Assembly (NCBI GenBank): GCA_013339895.1
Contig: JABACO010000050.1
Coordinates: 154,001 to 218,000, forward strand
Direction of reading: 5' to 3'
DNA: 64,000 nt
DNA from: Ephydatia muelleri
Taxonomy: Eukaryota; Porifera; Demospongiae; Spongillida; Spongillidae
Shown here: positions 22,587 through 34,869 of the stretch, one piece after another
Layout: every line of letters starts with the position of its first letter
Position numbering within the stretch: the stretch's first letter is position 1
Notes under the pieces: model-generated
The model's input: only the letters and a program-made list of their open reading frames with translations
Database searches by the model: none
What the model was told of the DNA's origin: nothing
Translations under genes and position numbers: made by a program

Positions 22587-23010
22587 TTTCATTCATTTTT
22601 TTCATGCACATGCATTATTCCGATGCGTAATTGATGATGCGTAATTGATCGTAAGTGATACGTATTGATTCCGAGCAGATTCAGGACTCTCCCAATAACG
22701 TTGCCTTTTAGCGGACCGTTTCTTTTCTGGTCTTCTTGATACCGCTCGCATTCACGGACCGTTTCTATTTTGGGTCTGCTTGATACCACTCGCGTTCAGC
22801 GGTCCGTTTCTTTTCTGGCTCTGTTTGATACCTCTCGCGTTCAGCGGTCCGTTTCTTTTCTGGCTCTGCTTGATACCGCTCGCGTTCAGCGGTCCGTTTC
22901 TTTTCTGGCTCTGCTTTGTAGGATGCCCGTGCCGATTCTAACACATCGTATCGAACTTCAAGATATTTCGCATGTCGTTTCGCTTGTTTCTTTTCCTGAC
23001 GTGAAGGCAT
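22587..23010 (-). pseudogene. Arg/Glu-rich 15-residue-repeat protein fragment
   Basis: The minus-strand frame 22765-23010 starts MPSRQEKKQAKRHAKYLEVR. It then repeats RYQAEPEKKRTAERE about four times, from a 45-bp DNA unit with near-identical copies. Charged repeats of this type sit at the N-terminus of some Helitron/Pif1-helicase-like transposon proteins in sponges and cnidarians (from memory, not checked). A related frame continues at 22589-22789 after a shift. No helicase or Rep motif follows. Function unknown. Confidence 0.4.
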
Positions 23011-23640
23011 TTTGAGAAAAACAACTTCACTAACATAAGAAACGACGAATGAAGCACCAAAGCGTTTACGCTATTTATACAAACATTAATTTTATAGATA
23101 TCTAAACTTACGTCGTACAAGTTATCTAATTATGCGTCTTACATAGACCGTATGTCGATTGTTTACCAAAATATAACATAGGCTATTTTATATGAAAGCG
23201 ACTCTTCCAGCCTATTCTAAAGCTATTGGTGAAATTTTCATTGTTTAAAAGTGTTCCTATCCCGAGTTATGCGTTGCCAAGAAGAAGGAGACCATGTTCC
23301 GGGACTGGGTACGAGGGCGGACAGTACCCTTTTGTTCTCTACAACCACGCGGTTCTGTGACATAAAACAAAGACTAAACTGCTCATTTTTGACTTCTAGT
23401 TCGATTGCTATAACAAGCGTAACGGTCCGATCGTCGGGAGTCTTGTTAGAGACGGGTCACGTATTTTTAATGAGATTCATAGTCGGGGTCAAATCCTATA
23501 AGGAAGTTTCTAGCGAAACTTCCGATATATTTGCGTGTCTTGATGCCATGACCAATCCAACTGGGTACCCCAACCTCCAAAAGGCCGGTGTGCCCCATGA
23601 TGACTGGTGTTGGGATACACCCACTAGAATAAAGGCAGAA
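23011..23640. other. no recognised gene; one short stem-loop
   Basis: One open frame of 131 codons (23251-23646, +) has no motif I know. A 9-bp stem with a 4-base loop, GGAAGTTTC-TAGC-GAAACTTCC, lies at about 23502-23523. Confidence 0.3.
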
Positions 23641-24300
23641 GTCTAAAACAATCACTTGCTACAAGTAAGACCATTCTTTCATTGATAGTATTACTTCATG
23701 GCCTTGACCCTCTCAAAGGAGTATGCATCAAACTTCAGAAGCATGATGCTGACATGGTAACTGCTTACAGGCATATTGACCTTGCTATTGAAGAAGTATC
23801 TTACATGAGAGAAGATTTTGATAGTGTATGGAGTGAGTGGTATGGAGAAGCTGAATCATTGGCTACTGACATAGGAGCAGTAACTACAATTCCTAGGATT
23901 TGTAAGTATCAACAGTATCGTTTAAATGTTCCAGCCGATTCACCAAGTGAATATTATAAGAGATGTTTAGGTATTCCATTCTTAGATAGTTTATTAAGTC
24001 AGATGAATGAACGATTTTCGATTGAAAATTGAGTTATGCAATCACATATGTCTCTATGCCCTTCAATTATCTGCAAATTATGCATGAAGGATTCAGACGA
24101 TCTGGCAAAGCAGCTTCTATTTCGGTACCATTATTCAAATATAGGCATTGGAATTTGCTGTTCTAAATCCTTCCAGCTAGCTCTGCATTATAATAGCTAA
24201 CTGGTATATGCCCGCTATACTAGAGAAGCCACGTGTATACTGTCTATAGCTCCTACTAATATTGAAGCCTAAGGTTTCTTAGTGTGAGGTTTAGTTACCG
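23641..24300 (+). pseudogene. hAT-2 transposase remnant, 3' part
   Basis: Frame 23682-24032 reads LHGLDPLKGVCIKLQKHDAD, then VSYMREDFDSVWSEWYGEAE, then IPRICKYQQYRLNVPADSPS and EYYKRCLGIPFLDSLLSQMN with a following ERF. This matches the helical insertion and late RNase-H part of ZMYM1-like hAT proteins (LQ-x-D, P-R-x-x-x-Q, R-x-N-x-P, YY, PFLD). The end of the family (dimerisation motif) is not recognisable. Same orientation and family as the 5' part, separated by the MITE and unrelated sequence. Confidence 0.75.
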
Positions 24301-25400
24301 ATGTGTGTGTGAAACAAAGTGCCGAACTGATGAGCATTCTTTTAAACAGTATGCAATGTCATAGGAACTGTAGATATGGCTCTCAACTTATATTTGTGTG
24401 TCATGGTGACTTGCGTTCAAATCTGTGGTGTGTGCTAAGTCTAATCAGTTTAAAACCAACGTTGTTCATTAAGTAAGAGAGTGAGCAGTTTCACTGACAT
24501 CAGGATGCCTCTTAGCGCTTACAACTGTGCATGACTTGTAAAAATAATGCCACCTAATTCTTAGATCTAAATGTAATGTTGAGATGATCTTCAAGTGTCA
24601 GTGAATTCTTATTTGGTTGTTTCATGCAAATTTATACAGTTTCTAAAAAAAAAAATTGGTGCTGTAGGTGGGTGTACTGTTGAGTAGCTTTGAAAAACAT
24701 TCACATGCTTCCTGTAAGAACTTAGTATTTTAATACTAGTCATTTGCGTGTTTCAAAAGTATTATTCTCATGCAATGGAAGCAATCTGCTTATATTATTG
24801 CCAGGAATTTCGGACGCTCATTACGTATTCCTGACGCGTCATTGCAAACGTCCGTCCGTTAATTTTCCGTGCACGCGTCCATTGAAACGTATGGAACAAA
24901 GTGCATTTTTATTCAGTATAAATCAGGAATTGACAGAAATACAAAAAAACGAGTCACAAATATAGTTAAGGACATCATTCACTATGCTTTATTGATGAAA
25001 CAAAAAAATTCAGGGTCTATCTATAGGTTCCATGGCCCTAAAACAACACGTCCATAGACACATGTAGAAATTGTGTAGTGGGTTTTGTCAAGATCTTAGA
25101 TCTTTGCGCATCTTTCTCGGGATCTGTGATAGTTGTAGTAAAAAGTTGTTATTACAATGTTAGCCAGATCATCGAGGCAGGTGTCTGATACCATAAAACA
25201 CTTTTTCCCTTTCTTCTCAAGGTTCCTGAGTCACTTCAGTGGTGTGAGGTACTGAATGTCTCCATTATGTGGATATTGTACTTGTATATTCATTTGTGTC
25301 ACTTATTTTGTACACTCACATAGGTCTCAAATAGTTAGTATTTGGGCACGTTTGACTGACAATAGATTGGAACTGGACCTCTCAAGCTAGAGGTGTTTGT
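24301..25400. other. no gene seen
   Basis: Non-coding, AT-rich; only short chance frames. Confidence 0.45.
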
Positions 25401-25415
25401 TCATGTACATGTACG

Positions 25416-25416
<1 letters not shown>

Positions 25417-25455
<39 letters not shown>

Positions 25456-25515
25456 GTGTGTGTGCGTGTGTGTGTGTGTGCGTGCGTGCGTGCTATGTGT
25501 GTGTGTGTGTGTGTG
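25417..25515. repeat. (TG)n microsatellite
   Basis: TG/CG-TG repeats immediately left of a Tc1/mariner-like terminus at 25520. Confidence 0.85.
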
Positions 25516-25519
25516 GTAT

Positions 25520-25915
25520 ACAGGTGTCTACAAAAGAACGCAACGCTTTTGAACGGAAATAACTTTTGATAGTATTAAGAAAAAAACCTCATATTTTGAA
25601 ACTAAGTTGGTCGGTTTCCTCAAATGTTTTTCCATCCTTTTAATTGATACATTATAATCATGCTAATTAATTTTAATAGCACAATTAGTTAACTGATTTT
25701 GAAAGTTCGTATGTGTTCACGTATCGATTGTGAAGCCCCGTTCAAAACATTGGATTTTGTTCACATTCACAACTAAAATTACGACCTATTTCTCTTCGTG
25801 AACGCATGCGCACACGACCTCGTCCTAAGACTTAATTTCGTGATCAATACCAGTCTCAATCACGTGATACAATTCGGAGACGGATCTTTAATGCAATGCC
25901 CCACCTCCTAAGTGG
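25520..25915 (+). repeat. Tc1/mariner-like non-autonomous element, left part
   Basis: Starts TATACAGGTGTCTACAAAAG then ACGCAACGCTTTTGAACGG. It shares start, AT-rich body, CGCATGCGCAC and CCCCACC blocks in the same order as 1824-2240. No right end or transposase seen. Confidence 0.5.
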
Positions 25916-26139
25916 GTGTTACGAGTCAGTGCTAGTTACATGTTTGCATCCACTGTGGTGCGCACCAATTTGCACAATCGTACAGACAGGCACTGAACCG
26001 GGCGGCAGGACTACGGGCTGATATGAATTTAACATGCAATGCCATTCTGCCGGTGAGTTAGGAAACGGAGACGCACACGTTAAATTTACGTGTATGCACG
26101 CGCAAGTTATCACACACGCAAAAATCAAATCTAATATTA

Positions 26140-29100
26140 CAGCTCTCTCGGAGCTAATAGCCTTTAGCAGCATCGCATCTCAAACAGCACGCAGTGATTT
26201 GTGCACAGATCTGATTTTGTCTCTTAGCTAGTTACGTAGCTAAGATCTTCCTATGCCGGATCGAAGAAAACTCTTCAGTCTTGTGTTATGTGGGTGCCAT
26301 TTAAAACTAATGTTGTAAGGAAAGCCTCATGCCATTCATATGTGAAGGGTCAGTGAGCATTCAAGCCTCCATCGAGTAAAGTGATTAATTGTGCATGCTG
26401 TTACGCTAGGTATTTGCTTTGTAAACCTCTGTGCTTCATAAGGGGTGCTTTCATTTATAATGTAGCGTGAGCTTCTAGCTGTGAGTGCTATTCCTGTAAA
26501 GTAAGATTAAATGTAGTCTAAGCTTAAAATACACCTGCAGGTTTAGATGATAGCAAAGGTTGCAGTTTTAGAAAAGGTGGGTAGAGTCTTATTTCTAGTT
26601 TGGGATCATAGTTTGTGCTGTTGCTTAATTATGTGTCGGTGTGTAGACCATCGATCTCTTTAACAAATTCTCTTAGTTATGTTAGACTTTATTTTAAAAC
26701 ACTGACAAATGTTGCAAGCCTGCAGTTAAGGTTTTAGATAATTTGCTTTAAGAGAAGGTGCTTTACTTTCAATGTCCATCCCATGCAGATCAATTTCTGT
26801 TGCTGCTTGTGTATGGATGGGCTCTCTTCTTTTTAAACAGACAGTTGTGATATGAGGGGGTGTTTTTGTTACAAATTGCCAGCTAATGTTACAAGCCACC
26901 AGATAGGCTTTTACTGATTGCATTTAAGATCAACTGGTGTCATTGTATCACGATGCGAGCCTGTTAGTTTAGATTCCCAGGTCGGGGTGTGCCTAAATGG
27001 GGTTAGATGAATTTTGAAGACAGCTGTCTTTGGAGAGGTGTGCTTACATCAAGTTTTGAGCTTTTCTAGCTGTGTTAACTGTTGTCTATGCATATAGACT
27101 GTGATTTTTATGTGAAGGTTTGCTTAACTGTCAGATGTTGACCAATAAGGATCGGGTAGGGTTGTCGCTAGTTCCCAGATCATAATGTGCACTGATGCAT
27201 ATGTATGATTTTATGTTAAGGGCCAATGCTTACATTTTAGAGTATCAGCTGATATGTAAAACCTCGAGTTATGTTTTAGATGATATCACGGAAATAGTAC
27301 GTGAGAGAGTATGAGCTTTAATTTCAATGCATAAACCTATGAGTTTCTTAGCAGATCACAATCACTGTACGTCTTAAGAGAGCATCATGTTTTGGGCCTT
27401 GCTGTTAGCTACATGTAGTTCCCAGTTTATGATGTACGTGCTGTTGCTTATGTATCAGCCTTAGGAGACTCCTGTTGTGGTATAGCAAGCCTCCAGCTAA
27501 GTTTTAGATGGTTGGACGTTCGTGTGGTGCCACGTCTTAAGAGTAGTCTCTGCTTTATGAGACTCAGGTGTAATGTGTAACTAGAAAAGCTTTGTGTTCT
27601 TTAAAATGCTACAAATGACACCTGTATGAACTTGAAGATTACTGATTTAAGAGAGATTTGTATTTGCAAAAGTTGTGTTTGAGATTGACAATATCATAAT
27701 GTTTTTGCTGTATATGGATAGGATCTGCTTTAAAGGTCTCTTTTTTTAAGTGACTCGATTTTTTTATTCATGGTGTGCTTATTGTGTCAAACCTTCAACT
27801 ATCGTTTTACTGCCATTTTAAGAGGGTTAGGTAATGCATCATTGTTGCACGTTCCCAGGTCATAATGGACCAACATGCGGGGGTAGATTATCTTGTTTTG
27901 TTATGTGAATGTGCGATTTCAATACTTATCCGTAAATTAATGATTGTGGATGCTGTTGAGGTATGTAAACCACTTTGTTAAATGAGGTGTGCTTTCATTG
28001 AAAATGTAACAATATGTGAACCTGTATATGTTTTAGATGCTGCTTTTGTTAACCATATCAGTAATGCTATAAGCCACCAGCTACAATGCTTGGATTTAAG
28101 AGTGGTGTCATTGTAGTTTCAGATTCTAAGTTGGGGTTTCACTGAAGGCAGCTGTTTTAGGACAGGTTTGCTTGCAACAAGTTGTGATTTTATATAGCTA
28201 TTTCCGTATCATAATGTGTGCTAACTGCTGCTTACGAATATAGACCCTCTGCTTTCAGAGTTCCTTCATGCAGGGTGCGCTTAACTGTCTAATTTTTCAA
28301 CCCATTAGATGATCGAGTAGAGATGAATCCAACAATCCTTTTTTTTTTAAAGCACCTAAGAAGAGTGCTGTTTTTAAGGTAGGTTGTACTTAATAAAGTT
28401 ATGGGTCCTATAGCTAGTTACTACATCACAGTCTGTGCTGATGCTTAAGCATGGATACTAGGCTGTCATGTCTAGGAGATACCAGTTGTGATTTGAAGAA
28501 ATACTTTAGCATCGACTAGTGTTGCAAGTGGGTTTGTGATGCTTGGATTTAAGAGTGGTGTTATTTCACCATGTTGTAAGCAATTATGTGCTGAATTAGT
28601 GGTAGAATCAAAAGGTTTAAAATGTTTGGGAATTCAGCTGTACGTCTTAAGAGAGCCTAATGTTTTGAGCCTAGCTGTTAGCAACATGTAGTCCCCAGAT
28701 CATAATATGTGTTGTTGCTTGGTATGAGCTTTACGAGACTCCTGTTAAGATTTGAGGGAGTGCTAAAAGTATCCAGTTGCAAGCCTAGTTTTTGGAAGTT
28801 CGAATGAAAGTGTGGTGCATGTCTTTGCATCATGTTGACAGATGTTGTGAGGCTTTTAGCTTTTAGGAGGCTCGGTGGTTATTAGAAAATCCTTGTGCTT
28901 GGGTTAAATAATGTGTGTTCAAGTAAGGTTAAAGCTAAGATTCCTTCTGTACGAACTTTTGATTATTGGAGATTACTGCTTTAAGGGCCTTAGTTTCATA
29001 CCATCCAGTAATATATTTACACACGAAATTTTTTGTGCATGCTGTTGAAGAATGTGCTTTTATTGAAACGTTGAGGTGTGCCTGTGTGAGTCTCTGTTTA

Positions 29101-29750
29101 AAAAGCATCCTTTTGCTATGGGAGGATGTGATTTCAGTTTTTGTTCATACAAGCCTCCAGCTAGGTTTCAAATGGTTGTTGACAATGTAGAGATGTGATT
29201 GCATCAAGTTATTATTGAGCCTTGTAGCTAGTTCAATATGATAATGTTTGTTGGAGCTAAATGTAATAGTTGATATTCTCTGGGAGCTAAATGTAATAGT
29301 TGATTTTCTCTGGGAGCTAAATGTAATAGTTGATTTTCTCTGGGAGCTAATAGCCTATAGCAGCATTGCATCTCAAACAGCACTCCGTAGTTTGTGCGCA
29401 GATCTGATTATGTCTCTTAGCTAGCTACGTAGCTGAAGCCAAACCAACGCTATGCATGCGTACTGCTTATGCCGGATTAAAGAATAACTCTTGTGTTATG
29501 TGAGTGCCATTTAACACTCTAAGGAAAGCCTTGTGCCTTACATATGTGAAGGTTCAGTGAGCATTCAAGCCTTCGTTCAGTAAAGTGATTAATTGTGCAT
29601 GCTGTTAAGTTAGGTATTTGCTTTGTAAACCTCTGTGCTAAATAGGGGTGCTTTCATTTAAAATGTAACATGAGCTTCTAGCTGTGATTGTTATTCCTGG
29701 TTAAAAGTAGTATATGCTTAAAATACACCTGCAGGTTTAGATGAAGATGA
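26140..29750. repeat. degenerate modular repeat region, about 3.6 kb
   Basis: The first 420 bp (26140-26560) recur at 29330-29745 as a clear direct repeat; shared text includes GAGCTAATAGCCT, TCTCTTAGCTAG, AGTGATTAATTGTGCATGCT and AATACACCTGCAGGTTTAGA. Between them the same modules recur in degraded form: GCATGCTGTTG (27940, 29038), TTCCCAGATCATAATGTG-like (27172, 27418, 27850, 28690) and GAGACTCCTGTT (27468, 28735). No long open frame, tRNA or family protein occurs. The function, if any, would be at RNA or DNA level. Confidence 0.65.
29256..29346 (+). repeat. 30-bp tandem repeat, three units
   Basis: TGGGAGCTAAATGTAATAGT followed by TGATTTTCTC, three times with one difference. The next unit runs into the GGGAGCTAATAGCC start of the long direct repeat. 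Confidence 0.85.
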
Positions 29751-30181
29751 GAGACAACTAATTAATTACACAAAGCCTAAAGTAATGGAATTTAAATAGC
29801 AACGTATCCATAAATTCATTCATACAAAATTTGAATCATTGTAAACCTCAGGCAATTGCACTACGCACAGAGAATACTCACATTAGCTGATCTGATTCAC
29901 GCTAACTAGTTCCCCACCTCAGTGTCAATATGTCACTGGGAGTCGTTTGTGTCTATAAAGAACATTTTTGCGATAACAATACGTGCCAAAATAGGACAGT
30001 TCGTTGTCACACTCGATCGTGACTCGTTTTACCACTGTAAAACCAGTCACACAATATAGATTATCCCCCCAAACTTCATTCCCCCGGATGTTCTATTCCG
30101 GACTAATTAACCCTCCTGGGTTAGATTATTTCGGAATAGATTATCCCCCGTGAAAACTTTTACTAAATTAAACATTGACAC

Positions 30182-31430
30182 GTGTTTTATCTCTACCATG
30201 CACACGGGATTGTAATGGATGCTGAAGAATACGACAATATTGTGCGGTTCCTCGAGAGCAAAGATGGCAAGCAAAGAACCTGGCCTCAGAGTTGTGGAAT
30301 AGTCCAAGGACAAGGAGGCAAAAAGGGCGATCACCAAAGATGTGAAAGCTTCTCCCCCAGGCCGGTCTTTTGTTCCAAATAAAAAGGTGCAAAAAAAAGT
30401 GGAGCGTTGTGTCGAGGATGAATGGTATCGAGTGGTAATAATGGACGAAAAGATGAGGCTCCTTGTGACCGTCCACAAAGATCTAGCTAAGGGTCACTTC
30501 GGAGTCCATAAAACATAAGCTAATGTCATGAAAATGGCCTACGCCCTGCATGTTTGTAGTTTAATTTGATCTGTGAAATCATTATAATAGTATAACTAGA
30601 TGATGATTTACATGCATGATGTCATTGAAATTTTTTGTATAATGATCACATATCATGAGCTTCTATATTCATTTACAGGCAAGTGAAGATAGCTGAGCGG
30701 TACTATTGGAAAGGAATGTCTAAGGATGTCGCTGAATATTGCAGTATTTGCCTAGTTTGTCAAAGGTGGAGCAAAATGCCCAAGAAGACTGCAGACTTGC
30801 ATTTTGTTGGTGTTCCAAACCGAGCATTTGCTCAATGGGGCATGGACCTGGTGTGGGCGAGAGTTTTGCAATGAGTTGAATGATAATTTCTGCCGTAGCG
30901 TCTGTGTTTCAAGACACATCTGCACAGCATATCATCTCCAAAGTAATGGCCTTACAGAACGATTAAATAAAACAATTTGTGCCTGCTTAAGTAAGTACTC
31001 TGGTGGAAAGCTGAATTGGGAGAATGATTTGGATCTTTTCATTTGTTATTTGCTTTCGTTATTGCTCATCCATACAGTCATCTTCATTGTATTTTCAATT
31101 TGAACTTGTTTATGGGTGTGAGAGCAAGACTACCTATTGAACATCTACCATCACATTCGTGTCAAAAAGATGAAGATGATAATTCTATGGAAAAGTTTAT
31201 GGTTAACTTGAAATTACTTGGTGAGAAACAAACTGATGCTCATAAAAATATTCAGCAAGCACAGGCCACCCAGAAAAAGCAGTATGATAGAAAACATGGC
31301 TGACAGGCAGAGTTTAGAGTTGGAGATTAAGTACGGTATGCTAATTCCAGGCATGATACAAGAAAGGGAGACAAACTATCAACAGAAATGCTTGGCCCTG
31401 TTTCTAATTTCCAGAACACTACTACTGACA
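30182..31430 (+). pseudogene. integrase fossil, Ginger/Gypsy type (KRBA2-like)
   Basis: Parts in order on the plus strand: an N-terminal segment (about 30213-30520) with GHFGVHKT; an H2C2 zinc-finger segment RYYWKGMSKDVAEYCSICLV (30698-30790); integrase core pieces with AQWGMDLVW and GLTERLNKTI; and a C-terminal segment near 31300-31400 that resembles the GPY/F module. Such integrases join element DNA to chromosomes. The H2C2 part is preceded by an intron-like sequence ending TTTACAG, which favours a Ginger-type DNA transposon over an LTR element. It is clearly broken, with several breaks, and old. No terminal repeats were found. Confidence 0.6.
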
Positions 31431-31599
31431 AAAGCTCTCTTGCATATCTTCTGCAAAACCTTTCTATTGCCATTCAGATGGGTCGAATGCTGCATCAATT
31501 TTGGGAACTTCGCCTCCAACCCTCTCTCCTTTGAAAGTTGTTTAATGACAGACATAGACAATTTAAACAGTTATGTCAATAAACCAGACTAGCCACACG

Positions 31600-32633
31600 A
31601 AAGAAAGAGCAGTTGGTAAGCATTCCTCTCATACCTGCACAGGGTAGGTCCCTCTTTAAAATGGGTGTTGAAGCCATGCAAGTGAATCACACTACCAGCT
31701 TGCTTTGAAAATTTGTGACCCGATTCTTAGGTCAGAACTGTATGGACCCACCTAGTGGATCCAAAAATCTATTTTGGTTGTGGGATGGGGGAAGGGACCA
31801 AATTGAATCACCCGGGGCTGCTGGCATCACCTGTGTGCTCTGTGTGAATACCTCTGTGTGTATGCTTTTATATGTACACATGCACATGTGCACATTCATG
31901 CATAAGCATGCAAAATTTGGCAATAAGCACAGCAAGTATGTTAGAGAGAGATAAGATGTGTGCACATGTAGACTACCGGTATAGACAATGGTAATGGCAT
32001 ATTCCTTTTAACTCTCTCTTACCTGCCCACCACTATCTCCTTTTAAAAAAAATTATCTCCCCCAATTCTGGCTGAATAAAAAAACACGTTGCCAATTTAT
32101 GGTTGTTCTGAATCATTCAAAGTTGATTTAAAATGACAGCATGCCCAGCTCTCCTGTTTGGCCAGCCACGATTCCAAGAAGTCATGTTGATTTGGGGCAG
32201 CTCCATGCTCTTCTCCATGCAATATTGTCATACATCGTTATGTGTACAAACATCACTAGGGCCTGACCACCTGCATTATGATGAGCCAACAAATGGTTAA
32301 GTGTGGTGTACTAACACTGCAGGTTTTTTGTATTGGCAACGCGATGTAACTTATCATAAGCACAAAAAAATGATCGTGCATTGACCATATCTCCCTCACC
32401 CATGAATCTGCTATGAAATTTAAGTTACGCAAAGGAGTGGTTAAATACATGTACTAGTGGACCATTAAACAAAGTGCATTTACTCCAGTGCTCACCATAT
32501 CAGGGAAGCGAGAGTGTAGCACTAATTTGATGTGCACTCACATGTGAAGTGTCGTGATGTCAATGTGCCAGTGAAGTCATATGGTTGTTAGTGCAATGTG
32601 TTGCTGGCATTAAATGCAAATGTTTATACCTGA

Positions 32634-32636
<3 letters not shown>
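31600..32636. other. no gene seen
   Basis: Non-coding between the integrase fossil and the TG/ATGT arrays. Nothing recognised. Confidence 0.4.

Positions 32637-32669
<33 letters not shown>
32637..32669. repeat. (TG)n microsatellite
   Basis: About 16 TG units. Confidence 0.85.
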
Positions 32670-32671
<2 letters not shown>

Positions 32672-32769
32672 CATATTTGTGTTCAAAATGTACTGTACAT
32701 GAGTTGCATATGTAAGTAATCTTTATATATGTATACAAATTCCTATGTAAACATGTGCATGTGTCTGCC

Positions 32770-33634
32770 TGCCTGCCTGCGTGTGTGTGTGTGAGTGTGT
32801 GTATGTATGCGTGTGTATGTATGTGTGTGTGTATGTGTGTGTGTATGCATGTGTGTGTATGCGTGTGTGTGTATGCGTGTGTGTGTGTATACAAGTGTGT
32901 ATGTATGCATGTGTGTATGTATGCATGTGTGTGTGTATAAGTATGCATGTGTGCATGCATGTGTGTGTATGTATGTGTGTGTATGTAATGTATGTGTGTA
33001 AGTATGTATGCGTGTATGTATGTATATGTATGTATGCGTGTATGTATGTGTGCGTGTATGTATGTGTGCATGTATGTATGTGTGTGTATGTCTGTGTGAT
33101 GTATGTGTGTGTATGTATGCGTGTGTATGTATGGGTGTGTATGCATGCGTGTGTATGTGTGTGTATGTATGTGTGTATGTATGTGTGTATGTATGTATGT
33201 GTGTATGTATGTATGTGTATATGTATGTATGTGTGTATGTATGTATGTGTGTATGTATGTATGAGTGTATGTATGTATGTGTGTATGTATGTATGTGTGT
33301 ATGTATGTATGAGTGTATGTATGTATGTGTGTATGTATGTATGTATGTATGTCTGTATGTATGTATGTATGTATGCATGCATGCATGCATGTATGTATGT
33401 ATGTATGTATGTATGTATGTATGTATGTATGTATGTATGTATGTATGTATGTATGTATGTATGTATGTATGTATGTATGTATGTATGTATGTATGTATGT
33501 ATGTATGTATGTATGTATGTATGTATGTATGTATGTATGTATGTATGTATGTATGTATGTATGTATGTATGTATGTATGCATGCATGCATGCATGTATGT
33601 ATGTATGTATGTATGTATGTATGTATGTATGTAG
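32770..33634. repeat. (ATGT)n array, about 860 bp
   Basis: Degenerate GTGTATG units at the left become a pure ATGT run between about 33370 and 33634, with two GCATGCATGCATGCAT variant blocks (33375, 33580). Open frames of 200-320 codons on both strands (CMYV or YIHT repeats) are simple-repeat artefacts. Confidence 0.9.
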
Positions 33635-34012
33635 ACAGATGTACAAGTACAAGTATGGAGACATGTCTCTATGCATTGGTCAAGAGAACAAGTGTTTCAG
33701 CAAGTACTGCTTGAAGAATAGGGCAAATGCACATGACATGTCTGATTTGTGATGTAATAAAGCTCACTGTAAATGGCTGTGTGTGTTTGTGTTTGTGTGT
33801 GTTTGTTGTGAATCTCATCAGCAGAGTTTAGTCAGCAAAGCTCTCACATTACAACAATGGCATACACACATGTGTATATAATGAATGTGGATTAGTCCAG
33901 TGCATGTTTTCATTTTGTAAGCATAGCATCTTAATTTCTATTAATTTCTATTACTAAGCAAGTGAGCAATTAACAGTACAAAAAGTCTGATACTAGTTCG
34001 TGTGCATTAAAT

Positions 34013-34411
34013 GTGGCCTTACAAGATCAGGCAGACAAATGCACATTAATTTCATACCAATCATTGTTTAGAGAATGTCTCTCAGCTGTTCACAACCCCC
34101 CCCCCCAAAACTGGTCACTATACAGCACTAATCGAATATTAACTAATGAGATGACTAGGCAATCCGTCTTGTCCCTTCTCCTGAACCCAATCAACATTGT
34201 GTCATTGTTATTACATTCACATTGGCTAAATCCATCAGCTCTTAGATCTTGTAATTTACCTCACTGGGCTGAAAGATACAATTACTTCTCACAGCATGTA
34301 ATACCTGTGTGGAATTCACTTCCTGCTTCTATTGTGACTTCAAACAGTGCCTCACTCTTCAAGTTGCAACTAGATCTCACCTCCCTTTGTAAACCTTCCC
34401 CTTTTAAGTAG
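34013..34411 (+). pseudogene. LINE reverse-transcriptase C-terminus fragment
   Basis: The frame ends with NYFSQHVIPVWNSLPASIVT, then SNSASLFKLQLD. This is the FxxRxxxxWNSLPxxxVxSxSxxxFKxxLD signature found at the C-terminus of CR1/L2/Jockey-type non-LTR ORF2 proteins. No RT catalytic motif lies upstream, so the copy is strongly 5'-truncated, as is usual for LINEs. The ATG is not a real start. A short tail follows before 34500. Confidence 0.75.
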
Positions 34412-34869
34412 GCAGTAATGTAAAACATTTCATTGGCATTGCTTGCCTTATTTTGGCGACTTACACGTGTTTATATGCACTATAATAATATGATGATACA
34501 CATTTTACATACATGCATACACTCATACATCCATTTGTGTGTTATTGAGTTACCCCACTGGAGTATGGAATTCCGTTAGGTCAAAATTAGAGACAGTGTT
34601 CAGCAAAATTGCGCTAGTGGACAGTTTGTCATGTTTTTATTTTTTCTGTGATCTGGAAGCTTCTTCTCAAACGCATCAAAAGCTGTGCTACCCTTCATGG
34701 AGTTATAGGGTACTGAATTTATAATTAGCCATACATTTCTGCTTGTCCTGGAAAATTTGAAAAAGCACCACTAGCACACTTTTGCTGGACACTGTCCTAT
34801 TTATTTATTTTTTAGCAACAGACCTTCCATAGTTCCAATGCTGCACGAGAATATCAGTAGGTTGTGTCT

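Noticed and set aside
26140-29745. LTR retrotransposon, because of 420-bp direct repeats 3.2 kb apart
   Set aside because: No TG...CA ends, no coding sequence between them, and fragments of the same modules recur inside. This favours a degenerate repeat.
32610-33752. Long YIHT/CMYV open frames on both strands
   Set aside because: Translation of an ATGT tetranucleotide array, open in any frame because the repeat contains no stop.
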